From Rhizaria sp. SCN 62-66 (Eukaryota; Rhizaria, unplaced), in contig MEDY01000183.1 in assembly GCA_001724265.1 (NCBI GenBank), positions 1-64,000 on the forward strand: a DNA stretch of 64,000 nt, in the 5' to 3' direction. Each line of letters starts with the position of its first letter. The first letter of the stretch is position 1. The position numbers were made by a program, and so were the translations under genes. Below, piece by piece: positions 11,111 to 24,600 of the stretch. The notes under the pieces are model-generated. The model saw only the letters and a program-made list of their open reading frames with translations. It had not been told where the DNA came from and ran no database searches.

Positions 11111-12774
11111 GGGACGACGCTCCGCGCATACGCAGCAGATGCTAAGCTAGGCACGTGCTTTACGCTCAGCTAAGCAAGGACCTTGATACAAACAAGGATT
11201 TAGCAGCACACAAGGCAAATACAGGCAGCTAATCAAGCTAAAGGCAAGCAAGTCGACAGTGACGTATATGCAGCTGCTGCGTTTGCTTGACTTGTTGGTT
11301 GTCACCCCGAATTGAATCCAATCCCCACACACGTAATTCCCGCTGCCGTCACTGGCCCGGCCGCATACCAGCCGCTAGCCCACACAGTTCACACAGTGAC
11401 AGTGACAGTCACACGGTCACTTGGTCTCAGTTCAAACCTTCGGCCATGGAGCTGACTCTGATCGATGGATTTGTGACTAACAGCAGCAATAATCGCCCAT
11501 TGTACACCCCCCCCCCCCCCCCCCCCCCCCCCCNCCCCCCCCCCTACCACACAGAATCACACACGCGCGGCACGCGCGAATGCGCAGGCACAGCTGCACC
11601 ATCCCGCACACCCCACACACACCCACCAGCTTCAGTCAGTCGCCGTCACAGATATTCTTATCTCGGCTGCGGCGCCGATGGGCGTGACCGTGGGCAGCAT
11701 TAGCGCTGTTGCCGCCGTGCAGCACCGCGACCGACCGCCCCCGAGACGGCAAGAGCCAGAGATACACTCAACGAACGACACCGTGTAACAGAGCACAGTC
11801 CAACACGACACAACGTACAGCTCAGGACGCGGCGGGGGACAGCCAACAGTGCATAATGTCGCCCCGCCACCCCTGCAGCCGCTGCCGTCAATGCTACTGC
11901 CACTCTCAAGCCTAAGTTGTCACCCTGTATGTGGCACTGACACTCTCTCTCGTCTCGTCGTTCTCAGTACACTCATATCTGAGTCGGTCGCACCCCCCTT
12001 TTCATACTTTATGTAGCCCCCAACCCTCAAAAATCATTTTCTATTTTGACATAACAATAACAATTACAATATTAACGACGACAGCACAGCGCGCATCTCA
12101 GGATACCACCACCCGCATCTCGCAATAGCGCTTGTGTCTCGCACCCCGTTTGTTTCCCCTTTTTTCGTTTTACACATTTACATACTTCTTTCTTTCATTT
12201 AGCGCATAATAAGCATACATAATATCTATTATTAAATATGACTACGCTGGATTAGACGACATATCAACATATCTGTCGCGGGTTGTCGTGAAAATAAGCT
12301 CAACTTGCACTTTCACAGTAGCTTGCCTAGCTTGCCAAAGTTCCAGCTCGGCTGGGTCTGACGATGGAGGATTTTGACTGACTATCATGATACATTTGCA
12401 TCGTCAGCGTTGCTGATGCACCAATCACCAAATGAATTTTGTACCAGCATGTTTAAACATTTTGTTAAATTTCCTTGTCACTGATTTCTATACCCTTTCC
12501 GAGCTCTTCCGCCCTCACTGACATGCTTCTGCTCTTGCGTCACCCCTGTGACCCCGATTTCCATAGCACGGCTTCATCGTGCTTGATTTTTCAAACACAA
12601 GCAAGTCAGAGGACGCCCCACTATCTTGTCTGTTTTACAGGCAGAAATTTACCTGCTTAACACACACAGTAAGGCGCTAACGCCCGTTTTCAGCAGCTCC
12701 AGCTCGCTCCCTACTCTCTCCTCCCTCGGTCACGTGGCTCGCGCGCGCCCCGTCGCCCCGCCCCGCCCTTCGCG
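11111..12774. other. Intergenic, 1.66 kb, no supported gene
   Basis: Mixed composition to about 12100, then AT-rich. Open frames here are short, cross the poly-C tract or lack the codon style of the neighbours. A CA/GT-rich patch occurs near 11385-11425. No RNA gene is convincing. The last 80 bp before 12775 turn GC- and pyrimidine-rich, as in the leaders of other genes in this window. Confidence 0.5.
11507..11544. repeat. Poly-C tract with one undetermined base
   Basis: A homopolymer of C from 11507 to 11544 interrupted only by an N at 11534. Its true length is probably uncertain because the assembly could not resolve it. It is not coding. Confidence 0.95.
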
Positions 12775-15700
12775 ATGCCGTCCTCGCTGCTGCGTCGCGC
12801 GGCGGGCCTGTTTGCGTTGCCGTCGCGCTACTGGGGCGCGGACCTGGACTCTTCGCGCTTCCCCGTCGTCTGCTGCGCGCTCGCGGCCGTCGTCGTAGTG
12901 CTGCATGTCGCGGGGCTCCTCTTCCCGCGCTGTCGGCGCCGCCTGCTCACGCACGCCGCGTTCGACTACCACGGTACGCTCTCATTTTTGGGCAGCAACG
13001 GTTTATCAGAGATCTGCGTGTATAATGCGCAGTCTTGACTCCAATTCATGAGGCATCTTTGCTAAGCTCTGGACATTATTCTGTCGTATTTTCACGCATA
13101 TTATGACAGTTTCTTGCGTCATTACGTCTCACTTTCCTTCTTGATGTCTTTTTTTGCTTCATCTGTTGCTTTTTTATCACAGCTTTAAAGGGCGACTACG
13201 ACCCCATCGTTCCGCCCTCGCTGACTCTCGACGACAGCGACGACGATGAGTGCGACGGCGCAAACGGTCGCGGTCCCGCCGGCCGCGGCCCCGCCCAGTC
13301 TGCGGTCATGTTCCCTGACCCACCCGCCATTGCCGACTCCCCGCCGGTGTATCTGTCGCGCACAGAGGCCCTGAGCAGCAGTAGCAGTAGCAGTAGTTGC
13401 AGCAGCAGCAACATCGGTTTGCTTTCTCCGCGCCGCACCACAAACAACGGCTTGCAGCCGCAGCCGCTGTCACAGCCTCGGACCAGCCACGGCCGCGACG
13501 CTGGCGCTCTTGCACCGGGTATTGTGGGCGATAGCGACTCGCTGGCGGACCGCGCTGCCGTGCTCGACATAAGCGCATCCGACTCGCTCCTCAACGCCAG
13601 CGCGCTCGAGCCCGTCAGCAGCTTCCCGTACTCCTACTCGAACATGAATGCCGCGTATCCGGGCTTTTTGCCGATCGGCGCCAGCAGCGTGCTTTACAGC
13701 ACCGCACTCACGCCCACCGACGGCGGCTACGGCGCGGGCGGCGCGGGCAGTCTCGGCGGCGGGCCGCTGGCGTCGGGGACGCTGAGCGCGCAGCCGAGTG
13801 TGGCGGCGAGCGGGGCTTAGTATAACAGCAGCGCGGGGCTCGACTTCGACTACTTAGACTACCAGAGGGACCCTTACGCGTACGCGCAGCGCTTGCAGCC
13901 ACAATCGAATTTGCAGCAGCAACAGCAGCAGGGTCCTTCGAGTGCTACCTCTGACGTTCCCGCTGTCGCCACTGAGAGTTCCTCATTGGTACCCGCCAAT
14001 AGCAGCGACATCAATACCAACAACGCTTCGGCGAGCCGCCACAACAACTGCGACCACAAACGCGGCAACTCGTGCCGCGACAACAGCAGCAGCAGCAGCG
14101 GCAGCAACGCCGACAGGCGCAGCCGCCGCTTCTCGATCCCCGCGGCCCACATCCACTCCCGGTCCGCCGCCGCTGCCCCGGGTCGCCCCGCCGCCGCGGC
14201 GGTCTGGCGCCGGCTGCCGTGGCTTGCGCTGGCGCTGCTGCTGAGGCCGTGGCACTGGCTGGGCGGACTGCTGCCGCGCGCGCTGCTCGCGCCGCTGATG
14301 CACACCGGCACGTTCCACCTTGTCTGCAACCTCTTCTCGCTCGCCGCACTCGCGCCGCTGGAGCTGGCGCTGCCGCACATCCTGCACACGCTCTCGCACG
14401 CGCTGTTCCCGGCCGCGCACGCCGCAAAGACAGCCGGTCTCACCGATAGTTCCAGCGCTACAGCGAGCATCAGCGCTAGTCCTAGCATTGGCGCGAGCAC
14501 AAACTCGACATCCACTGGCTCTGGCGCTGCCACGGGCTTGGCTGCCGCGGAATCCAGCCTCGTTGCTGCGCTGTTGGCCGCGATGGCGTATGTGCTGAGC
14601 ATGGTCAAACACCTCTTTGTCTCTATTGCGGCGTCTATGTCGACGCACTTGGCTCCGCCGCACTCCGTGCCGACGCCCGCGGCGCGCGCGCTACTGCCGC
14701 GCTCGATGCTGCTGGCACACTCGCAGTCGCTCTCAATCTTCCACTCGGCCCCGGCCGCGGACGCGCCGCCGCGCAGCGAGGCGCTGCCCTTTCTGTCGCC
14801 GTCGTCGCGGCTCGCGCACCTGCCATTCCTCTTCTCGCTGCTCTTCCTCGCCATCGCCGCCGCGCTTGTCCACTTCGCGCTGCTCGCCGCGGCCGCCGCG
14901 CTCGCCGCGGCCACTGCGCGCCGCCGCAAGGCGCTGCTGCCCGCCGCAGTGGCCGCGGCGCGCGCGCGCGCGGGCGCGGTCGCCGTCGCCGCCGCCGCGC
15001 TCGCTGCCGCCGCCAAGGAGCGGGCCGCCCTTATCACGGCCGCGGCGGCGGCGGACGTGGCCGCGGCCGTGGCCGCCGCCTCCGGCGCGACAGCGGCCCC
15101 CGCACGCTCGTCCGGAGTGCTGGGCTACAGCCCCAGCAGCGACGACGACGTCAGCGATGACGGCCGCGCCAGCGCCGGCCGCAGCCCCGCTGTCGCGGCC
15201 GCCAACGCCCGCGCCGGCGCCGGTGCCGCCGGTGCCGCTCTGGCTGAGCCGGTCTCGCCGTCGCTTTACGCTGAGGCCGCCGAGGCGCGCGCGGGGGCCG
15301 CGGCGTGGGCGGTCGCCAACGCCGCCGCCGCCGCCGCTGCCGCCACGAATGCGACGGGTGGCAGCGTTGGCTATAGCGGCGGCGGCGGCAGCGGTGGTAG
15401 AGCGGGGTTTTACGAGGAGCAAGAGGAGTCGAACCGCATGATGTTCCTGCCTCTGTCGCTGCCGCTGACGTACCAGCAGGCACAGGCAAAGGGCGCGCTT
15501 GCACAAACGTCGCCGCTGTCGCCGCCCTCAACAAGAAAGACGCCCGCGGGTGCGGCCGGCTACGGCTCGACCCAGGACGGCTCTGTTTCTGCAGCAGCAG
15601 CAACAACAACGGCGAAGACGGCCCCCGCGCTGGCGAACGGGGGCTCACGTAAACAGCACACGAGCTCGAACTCTGCCGACCACCGCGCCACCACTGCGGC

Positions 15701-18700
15701 CCGCAGCCAGACCAGCGCCGAGGCAGAGTCCGAGTCCGAGACGGAGTCGGTGCGGCCTGGGTCCGGCTCAGACTCCGACTCCGACTCAGCCTCTTCGGAT
15801 ACCGAGACGGAAACCGCGCTGCGTAACGCCATCGAGCCCGGCGGCCTAACTTTCCGCACCAGCGGCTTCGCCTCAACCACGGACGGCGTCCCCGCCGCCG
15901 CCGCCGCGGCGGCCGCGCACGCCGCGGGCCCGTCTCGCGCGCAGCTGCTGCGGGCGCACGGCCGCGTCTGGCTCTGCGCGGCGCGGCTCGTGCTCGCGCA
16001 ACTGCTGCTGGCGCTGTCATCGATGCTGCTGCGGCTGCGCTTCCGCGCGCTCACGCTCGTGCTCGGCCTGTGCTCCGCGACCTCGGCCACGGCGGCGACG
16101 GGCTCCATCGGGCTCTCGCCGCTCATCTTCGGACTCTACGCACTCTCGCACACCGCGCACGCGCTGCTGCGCGCAATCGCGCCCGCCACCCTTGGCGCCG
16201 CCGCCGCCGCGTCCGCCTCGGCCGCAGTCGCGCCCGCCGCAGCGGCGGCTGCGGCGGCCGCGGCGTCGGCCTTGTCGGCGCCGTCGCTGCTGGGCCGCCT
16301 GGCCGTGCCTTGGGTCGTCGTCGCGGCCACGCACGCGATGTCGCCGCTGCTCATGCTGCTCTGGCGGAGGGCGCGCGCCGCAGCCAGGGCCAGAGGGCTC
16401 GCCGCCTGCTGCTGCTGCTGCTGCGGCAGCAGCGGCGGCGGGGGCCGCCGCGCCAAGGCAGTCGCGGCGCGCGGGCGCGGCGTGGCCGCGACGGTGAATG
16501 GCACTGGCACTGGCAACGGCACTGGCGCTGGCGCTGGTGCTGGGGCCGTCGCTCAAGACGTGGGGCTTTGCTCCGATGGCAATGCCAACGCGAATGTTTT
16601 CGTCACAACAGGTCTTAACAGGGCGAGCAGTGTCAGCCTTGTCAACAACAACAACAACAGCAGTGCCAGCGCTGAAGGCGACGACGACGACGAATGTGCG
16701 GGCGCGCCGCTCAACGTGAGCGGCTTCAGCGCGATCAACCACGTGTCGGGCGTGCTGGCGGGCTACCTGCTCATGGTGCTGCCGCTGCTGCCGCCCGCGA
16801 CGACGGCGGCGGGCCTCGTCGCCTCCGCCGCGGCCGCGCCCGACGCCCGCGGCCGCGCGCGCGGACCCCCTCCGCTGCTGCCGCTCGCGATCGTCGCTGC
16901 TGCGGCGGGCTCGCTGCTGGCGGCCGCCGCGCTCGTCGCGGTCGCGCGGGCCGCCACCAGGGCCACTGCGGCCGCCACGGACGCCGCCGCGGACGCTGCG
17001 GACGCTGCTGCCGCCGGGGGCGGCAGCGATGGCACTGCTCCCGGCTTCGGCTCAAGCTCGTCCAATGCTGGCGCTGGTGCGGGGATTTATAAGAGCGCAC
17101 TTTCTCCGTTCTCCGCCGACTACAACGCCTACTATTACGACGGCGTCAGTTCCGCCACTCCCCACACCAGCAGCATGCACGCGATCAGCTACGACTTTGA
17201 CGGCTACGGTTACGGCGACGGCGGCGGCCCCAGCGGCGGCTTCGGCAACGACCGGCGCATCCCCGCGCCGCCCACTCTGTCCGCCGCGCCCTCGCTGGCC
17301 TCACAGTCGTCGGCGGCCTCGGAGCTGTACCGCTACGACAGCGGCTCGTACCCCCAGAGCGGCGGTGTCTACCCGTACGCGTACAACAGTTACACAAACA
17401 ATAGCGCGCTGGCTGCTGGCGCTGCCGGCCCTCGCGCTGGCGGCGGTGCTTTGGGCTCGGGAATCAACGGCTCCTCCGCAGAGCTCAGCGTTGCGGGCGC
17501 CGCAGCCGGCGTCTACAGCGCAGGCGGCAGCGCACGCCGCGGCGGCGGCCTATGGGCCCGCGTCCGCGGCGCCTGGCGCGGGCTCTGGCGCGGCGCCACT
17601 CAGCGTGCGCCGCTGACGGCCTTCTTCGCGCCGCCTCCGCCGTTGCCGCCGCTACCAGCGCTGCCGAGTCTGCCGAGTCTGCAGCTGCGGGCGCCCCCGA
17701 AGCGGCTGCCCGTGAGCGCTGGGGCTGTGAACTCCACTGCGAGTGCTGCCAATGGCGCCTTTTACGACTCGTACTCAGCGTACGACACGTACCAGGCCGG
17801 TGATAGCGCTTCCAACAGCAACAACAACCGCAGCACGGCCACCGACAGCGCAGCTGCTGCCGCTGCGTACGACTACTATTACGGCAGTCGGCGCCAGCGC
17901 CCGCGCAGCAGCAGCGGCGGCCACAGCTACGGCCACGGCCACGGCGCCTCCGATAGCGACAGCGACGCCGGTGACGCCTTCAGCGACGATGAGGAGGCCC
18001 TCGCGGTCGCGGACGCCGTGAACGCGGTCTCGTACAAGCTGGCGCACTTGCCCGTCACATTCGCGTTGCCTCCTCACTCGCACGCCAGTGCGTGCACAGT
18101 GAGCAGACGCCGGCTGCAGCAGGAGCGCGAGAAGGCGCGGAGGTACTTACACCGACTGGGGTACTTGCACGGCCGCGCCCACTTGCACGCCCTGCACATG
18201 GCCTCCGCGGCGGCCTCGGCCGAGACCGCGGTTGCGGCCGTCACCGCCGCCGCCGCGACGGCCGCCTCGACCGCGCGCGCGTTCGCCGCGGCGGCCACGG
18301 CCTCCGCCGCGGCGGCCGCGGCCGCTGTGGCCGCTGCGCGCGACGTGGGCGCGCTTTTCGCGGACTCTGACGAGCGCGCGCGGGCCGCAGCGGGCGAGGC
18401 GGCGGCAGCCACCGCGGTCGCTGCCGCGGCGACGACCGTGGCGGCGGCCGAGGTCGCGGAGGCCGTGGCCGAGGCCGCCGTGCGCAGCGCGCGTGGGGCG
18501 GACAGCGAGAAGGGCGCGGACAAGGGCAAGGCCAGGGGCAAGCGGCACCGCTGGTGGTCCCGGCTGCTCGGCTGCTTCAGTGGCGCTCGCTCTCGCGCCC
18601 CCACTGGTAGCGACGGGAGCAGCCGTGGCAGTGGCGAGGAGAGGCGGCTTGTGCGGAGCGGAGCCAGCTCGACTCGCAGCAGCCGGAGCAAGGTCCACGA

Positions 18701-21146
18701 CGGCGGCGACGGCGGCGCGCAGCACGGCTCCGGCGCCGGCGCTTACGCCCAGGACAGCGACAGCGATGGCAGCCGCCACTTCACGTCCCCTTCGTACGAC
18801 GCTGGCGTGAGCAGCAGCAGCTACTACAGCAGCCACTACGGCGGCGACCGCGCCGCCGAGCTCGACGCCGGCACTGACGTCGACGTCGACGCTGGCAGCG
18901 CAGACGGCTGCGCGCTGCTCTGGTGCTTCTGCCTCCGCCCGCGGGCCAAACTCCCCGTGTCTTTGACTCACAGCGCAGTCAACGCTGCGAGCGCGGCCCC
19001 GCCCCGCCCGCGGTTCCACCGGCCCTGCTGTCGCTTCCACCCCGCAAACCGCGGCGGCGACGGCGCTCTCGCGCCCGTCGCAAGCATGGCAGTGGGCGCT
19101 GCGACGTCGTACGGCTCGCTAGGGACTGTGAGCGGGAACATGAATATCGCCAAGCCGATTGACGGCGCTGGCGATGGCGACATTCGGCTGCCCAACGACC
19201 CGATCTATCGCAGCAGCCCCACCGTTGGTGGCGGCTACAAGCTCGAATCTGACTGCGACTGCGACAGCGAGACGAGTTCGGACACCGACTCCGACAACTA
19301 CAGTCGCAGCGAGAGCGACGCCGGCGGCGGCGACGGCGACGGCGACGACGCGAAGCACGACGACAGCGGAAAGAAGACTGTGAGTAAAAGATCTGCTGCT
19401 TTGAATCAAGCCACGCATCAAACGCAGGCCGCGTTCGAAAGTCAAGCCGCCCCTGGCCTCGCGGCGCGCGCGTGGCGGTGGTGCCGCGTATGGCTCCGCG
19501 CCTGGGGCCACTGCCGCTGCCCCCGCCGCGGCAGCAGCAACAGTCGTGGCAGCTTCAGTGACGACGATTACTTTGACGACGATGTCGACAGAGACGGTAT
19601 CTGCGGCTGCTTTGGCGCCTCGCATGACCTTCGCCCGCCGCTCAGCTCGCTCTCCCGCCACGGCGACTCGCACCTGAGCTCACTGCCGCAGGGCCAGGAC
19701 CAGGGCCAGGAGATGCGCGAGGTCGCGAGCGCGCAGCGGCGCGCGCGGCGCGAGAGGCGGCGGCAGCGGCGGCAGGCGCGGCGGCGCGCGCGCGAGCTGC
19801 GCTGGGCGCGCGAGCGGCAGCTCTGGCGCCAGCAGCAGCGCGACGGCACGACTGACGTCACCCCCGGCGGCACCCTCAGCGGCGCCACCGCCTGCGGCGC
19901 CGTCACGTGCGCCGGCGGTGGCGCGGCCTCCGGCGTCGCTGCCGATTTCGCCGCCGCTGCTGCGGGCGCGGGCGCTCCCACCTGCACGCACAGCGCAGGT
20001 GCCGGCGCCGGCAGCGGCGGCAGCGGCGGCATTGTGCAAGGCAAGGGCGTGGGCGTGGCGCTGGCGATGGGGCTGGGCATGGGCATGATGCCGCCGCAGC
20101 CGCAGCAACACATGCAGTCACCGTCCACGTCGACGAGGTTGCAGTCCCAGTCGCAGGCGCCGATTGCCGCTTCGAGCAACACGTCGCAACAGCCGAGGCT
20201 CGACGCGACTGGCGCTGCCGTGGACGCGACAGCTGCCGACTCTACGCCCGCGTTTGCGTCATCCGCGTCTGGAGTGGGTCAGAGTAAGGCCGCTGGCGGC
20301 TTTTCAGCGTTCGGCCTCGGCGCCGGCATGGGCTTTGCGCCCGCGCTTGCGCAAGGCCGCTTCCCGCAGCCCAAGTCCCAGTCGCAGGTGCAACCGCCGA
20401 CGGAGCCGCAGTCAGAGGCTCTGTGGGCGCCGAAGCTGCTCGCCGTCACCCCGCCGACAGTGCTGCCCTCAGTCGGCGTCAACAGCGCAGCCGCCACGGC
20501 CGTTGGCGGCCGCTCTGCGGAGGTGGCCGCGCCTGCCGCTGTTGTAATCGCCCCTCTGACCGCGCCGGGGGCTGCTTCCACGCCAAAGCCCGCGCCCGCG
20601 CCTGTTGGCGTCGCGACGCCCCTGGTCGGCGTCGGCCTCGGCCTCGGGCTCGGGCTGGGGCTAGGCCCCGGCTTCGGCTTGGATAACCTCGACGACCTCG
20701 ACAATATGGACCGTATCGACGGGCTAGCCGGCCTCAACGTTTCCGGAGTGACGCCCGCGACAGCGTTTACGGCACCTGCGCCCGCGACGGGAGCCGAGCT
20801 CGCTACCGGGGCTGTCCTCGGGCTTGGCGCAGGACCAGGGTCGGGCTTCGTTATTGAGCCGCCGATTCAGACCCAGCCACCGCATCAGGTCGGTTTCGGC
20901 CTCGGACGGGGGGTTCCGGCTAACGCGGGCGCGGGCGCAGATGCGGGCGCGGATGCGGGGATCGGCGACGACATGCTGAGCTCGCCGTATCCGATGCAGT
21001 CGCCGCACGTGTACGGGCCTTTCGAGCGGCTGCAGCTGCAACACGAGCAGGAGCTGCAGCAACAGCAGGAACGGCATATGCGACACATGCAGTTGCTGCA
21101 GCTCCAACAACAACAGCAGCATCAACAACAGCCAAGGAGGCCATAA
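12775..21146 (+). CDS. Giant rhomboid-like membrane protein with one in-frame TAG
   Basis: Exons 12775-12973 and 13183-21146 join in phase 1 (GTACGC...ACAG), 2720 residues, TAA stop. Codon 279 (13818-13820) is TAG, after which the same frame stays open for 7.3 kb. A transmembrane segment lies near residues 29-50. The rhomboid signature is dispersed: HTGTFHLVCNLFSL (~439) fits the family's TM2 H-x5-N region, GLSPLIFGLYAL (~1041) fits the serine motif GxS, and NHVSGVLAGYL (~1251) fits the histidine of the last core helix. Rhomboids are intramembrane serine proteases or their inactive relatives. Here the core is expanded by roughly 600 disordered residues between TM2 and the serine helix. A tail of about 1450 residues follows, rich in Ala, Ser, Asp and Gln, ending in a poly-Gln patch. 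The Ser and His are present, so activity is possible. The rhomboid call is by motif only. Confidence 0.7.
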
Positions 21147-21644
21147 GTTCTAACCGTACTGTATCTTGGTTTGATTGGGACTGTGTCCCTTTTTGTGTAT
21201 ATTTAGCTTGTTTATTTAGCTTTTGATGTTATTTAACTTTGCTTATGCAACCCTGTGTGCGTGTCAACATGCTGGGGTTTTTCGCACGAGTATATAAAGA
21301 ATTTCCATATTTTCACTTGAAGTCGTTCATTTAAGAGACAAAACCATGTCATGTTACAAAATTGATCACATCGCGCTTGATTAAGATCGTAAAGTGTCGG
21401 TAATTCTCGTTCTTGCGCCATTTTGTGGTGCGAGCCTGGAGCTGATGACTTGGCTGGGAGCACGCTTTTTTCATTTGAAACTGCAGAGCAAAATCGTCGT
21501 TAAACGGAGTCTCGTTCAAATATCTTACACAAACCTGCTATTTACAATTGGACGTCTTGTTAGCACTGCATTTGCTTTTGCCTTATTGACAGCTGACATC
21601 ATAATAGGGTCCGCGCTGCTGCGTGTGTCATTACCATCTCAACC
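21147..21644. other. Intergenic, rhomboid-like gene to AT-hook protein
   Basis: AT-rich 498-bp spacer holding the 3' end of the upstream gene and presumably the promoter of the downstream one. A TATATAAA element lies near 21290-21297, but it is about 350 bp from the next start codon, so its role is unclear. Nothing else is supported. Confidence 0.45.
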
Positions 21645-24600
21645 ATGCTCTCAAGCTCTGACAACAACGGTACGCAATCTCCACCAGTCAAAATTTCCAT
21701 AAAGCTCATATGGATAGACATTTAAACCCTTATTCTTACACTCATTTTGTCTTTCGCTTTGTTTTCATCGCAGGGTCAGGATCTGCAGCAAAGGCCACCC
21801 AGCCTCCTCCTCTGACGCTTCCCATCACCCCTGCAGTCGCTACCGCCCCCGCCGCAACCACAGCTGCGGCGCCCGGCATGCCGCAGCTTCCCTACGGCAT
21901 TGCGCCGCAGTTTCCCGCCCCCGCCGCTGACGCTGCGCCCATGGACGACTTCTACAGCCTCCAGCAGCGCGCGTCCCAGGTATTCTCCGTCGCTCCCCAA
22001 CAACATCAGCAAGTCGCCGGGCCCGTGGCAGCCTCGGGCGGCGCCGCTGCTGCTGCAGCTCGTATGGTCCCCTTCAGTCTACCGGCGCACGCCGCACACG
22101 CAGCGCAGACGGCGCACGGCCACGGCCATGCCCAGTCTCACAGCCACCCTCATGGCCAGAGTCACGGCCACGGCCACGGTCAGAGTCAAGGGCAGGGTGG
22201 CCCCACAGGGCACATCGCAGGCATAATGTCTGCCTCGGCTCCTATCTCCGGCGCCGCGGCCGCCGCCCCTGGCGCTGTCCCCGGCGTTAGCGGCGCCTCG
22301 GCGCTGCTGTACAGCCTCGTGTCCCCCCTCAACGCCGCGCCGACGCAGGTGCCGATGGGCGCGGCCCACACGAGCGCTGCCGCGGCGGCGGCGACCTCGG
22401 GCCAGGTCTCCGCAGACGCCATCGCAGCCGTGGCCGCGGCGGCCGCGGCCGTCACCAACGCGGCGCTGGCTGCGAGCGCCACAGCGAACCCACCGTCGAA
22501 TCCCTTGGCGAACGCGGCAGTCAACGCGGCGATGAACCCGATGGTGAGCGCGGCTGCGCGGCGGTTGGGCGTGCCGGCGGTTGCGGGCGCGGGAATGCAG
22601 GCGGCGCCGGTCGCCGCACACGGGGCCGCTGGCGCCAACCACACAATGGGCATTGCCATTAGCAACAAGAGTCTGACGCCGAGCCAGAGCCAGGCCCAGG
22701 CCCAGCAGAGCCAGAGCCAGAGCCGGGGTGTCGCCGGCGTCGTCACTGGGCTCGGCCCGGCGGCTCCCGCCGCGGGATCCGTTGCAGGCAAGGGCAAAGC
22801 AGCTGCAAACGCTGTGCACGCGCCCGCTGTCGCCTCCGCTTCAGGCCCAACCCCTGCTTTTGTAACGGCGACTGCGGCGCCTTCCCAGAATCCCGGCCGC
22901 GGCCCTAGAGCGGCCCGCAGCAGCAGCAGCAGAAGCGGCAGCAGCAACAGCAGCAACAGCGATGCGAACACGATCGCGTCCATCACGGCCGCCTCCGCCG
23001 CCGCGGCTGCTGCCGCTGCCGCTGCCGTCGCCGGGGCCGCGGGCAGCAACTTCACTAGCGACGCGGACGCCGTCGCCGAGGCTGCGAAGTTAGGCCGCGA
23101 CGCGCAGCGGCCGCGGGTGCCGGCCAAGCGTCCCGGCCCCGCCAGCACCGTGCACGGCGCCGCGAGCGCTCCCGGCGACGGCGGCGACTTCGGCGGCCAC
23201 GGCCACGGCCGCGGCGACGGCGACGGCGACGGCGGCGGCGACGGCGGCGAAGCCACGCTGTCCCCCAAGTCTGCAGCCATCACCGTCGCCGCTGCGGCGG
23301 CGGCGGCGCTCGCGGCGGCCGGCATTGGCGGCAACGGCAACGGCATCGGCATCGGCGTCAGCGGCAACGGCGGCGGCGGCGGCGGCGGCGACGCCCCCGG
23401 GCTCGGCGGCACCGCGGGCGCAGCGCTGGGCGTGAGCGGTGCGCTCGGGCTCGCCGGCCTGGGGCTGGGCGGCTTGGGGCTGGGCGGCTTAGGGCCGGGC
23501 GCGCTAGCGCTCGGCCCGGCCGACACCGCGGCGGCCAACGCGGCGGCAGCCAGTGCGGCGGCGGCGGCCGGGGCTGCTAAGAAGCGGCGCGCCACCGCCA
23601 GCGCCCGCCGCGTCGCCCCAGGCACCGCCGCTGACGTCGACGATGTTGGCGCACGCGCTGGCGCAGGCGCGGAGGACGCTGGCGCCGACCTCGGCGGCGC
23701 TGCTGACCCTATGGCCTCCGCCGTCCTGACCGCTGCCGCCGTCGCCGCGGCTGCCCGCCTGGCGCTGCCTGACCCCGCGGCGGCCGTGGCGCCTGCGCTG
23801 CTCGGACGCGACCGCGGTCGTGGCCGCGGCCGCGTCGGGGCCAGTGCGGAGCCCGCTGGCGCCGGCACCGAGGCTGCTGATGCGGCCGCTGCTGCTGCTG
23901 CAGCGAAGCCGCGGCGGCGCATCGGCCGCCCCCCCGTGGTGCGGAGCGCCGTCAGCGCTGCGCCCTCCGCGGACGCGGCCGACGCGGCAGCAGTATCAGC
24001 AGCGGCTGCGGCGGCGGCCGCGGCTGCAGCGGCCGGTGCGGGCGCAACAGGTGTAAGTGCAGGCGCAGGTGCAGGCCTCGGCCAAACCTCCCTGCAGACG
24101 GCCGATGTGAGTGCCCGCCCGCGCAGCACCGCGGGCGGCCCCGCTGTCGCCGCCGCTGCAGCTGCCGCTGCCGCCGCCGCCGCCGCAGCAGCAGCCGCAG
24201 CAACCGCCCCGGGCACTCTCATCTCTCGCCCCAACCCAGTCGCTGGCTCCGGCGCTAACGCTGGCGCTGGCGCGGTCTCCGGCGCTGCTGTTGGCGCAAT
24301 ACCCGCGCCCGCGCCCGCGACCGTGGTTGCGCATGCTGCTGCTGGGGTCCTCGTGGCGGATCCCGAGGCGCAGGTGCTGGTCGGCGACATGTCCCCCGAG
24401 GAGGTCGAGGAGGCGCTGGCGCAGGAGCGCGCGCTATACGCGGCGCGCGCGGCCTCGACGGCGCGCACGAACCCGTTCGAGGACCCGGTGCCCGCGCCGC
24501 TGAGCGCCAAGCACGCGGGCGAGAGCGAGGCAGCTTTGAGGCTGCGCTGGGCGCGGCGCCTGCGGCAGCACTCCGAGTACGCGCGCGCGACGCGGGTGCA

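Noticed and set aside
11287-11703. Open frame across the poly-C tract
   Set aside because: Open only because poly-C reads as Pro and contains an N; the flanks have no coding character.
13818-13820. Pseudogene explanation for the interrupted frames
   Set aside because: Pseudogenes would also collect TAA, TGA and frameshifts; only TAG is seen over thousands of codons, so a code change fits better, though single-base errors at individual sites remain possible.
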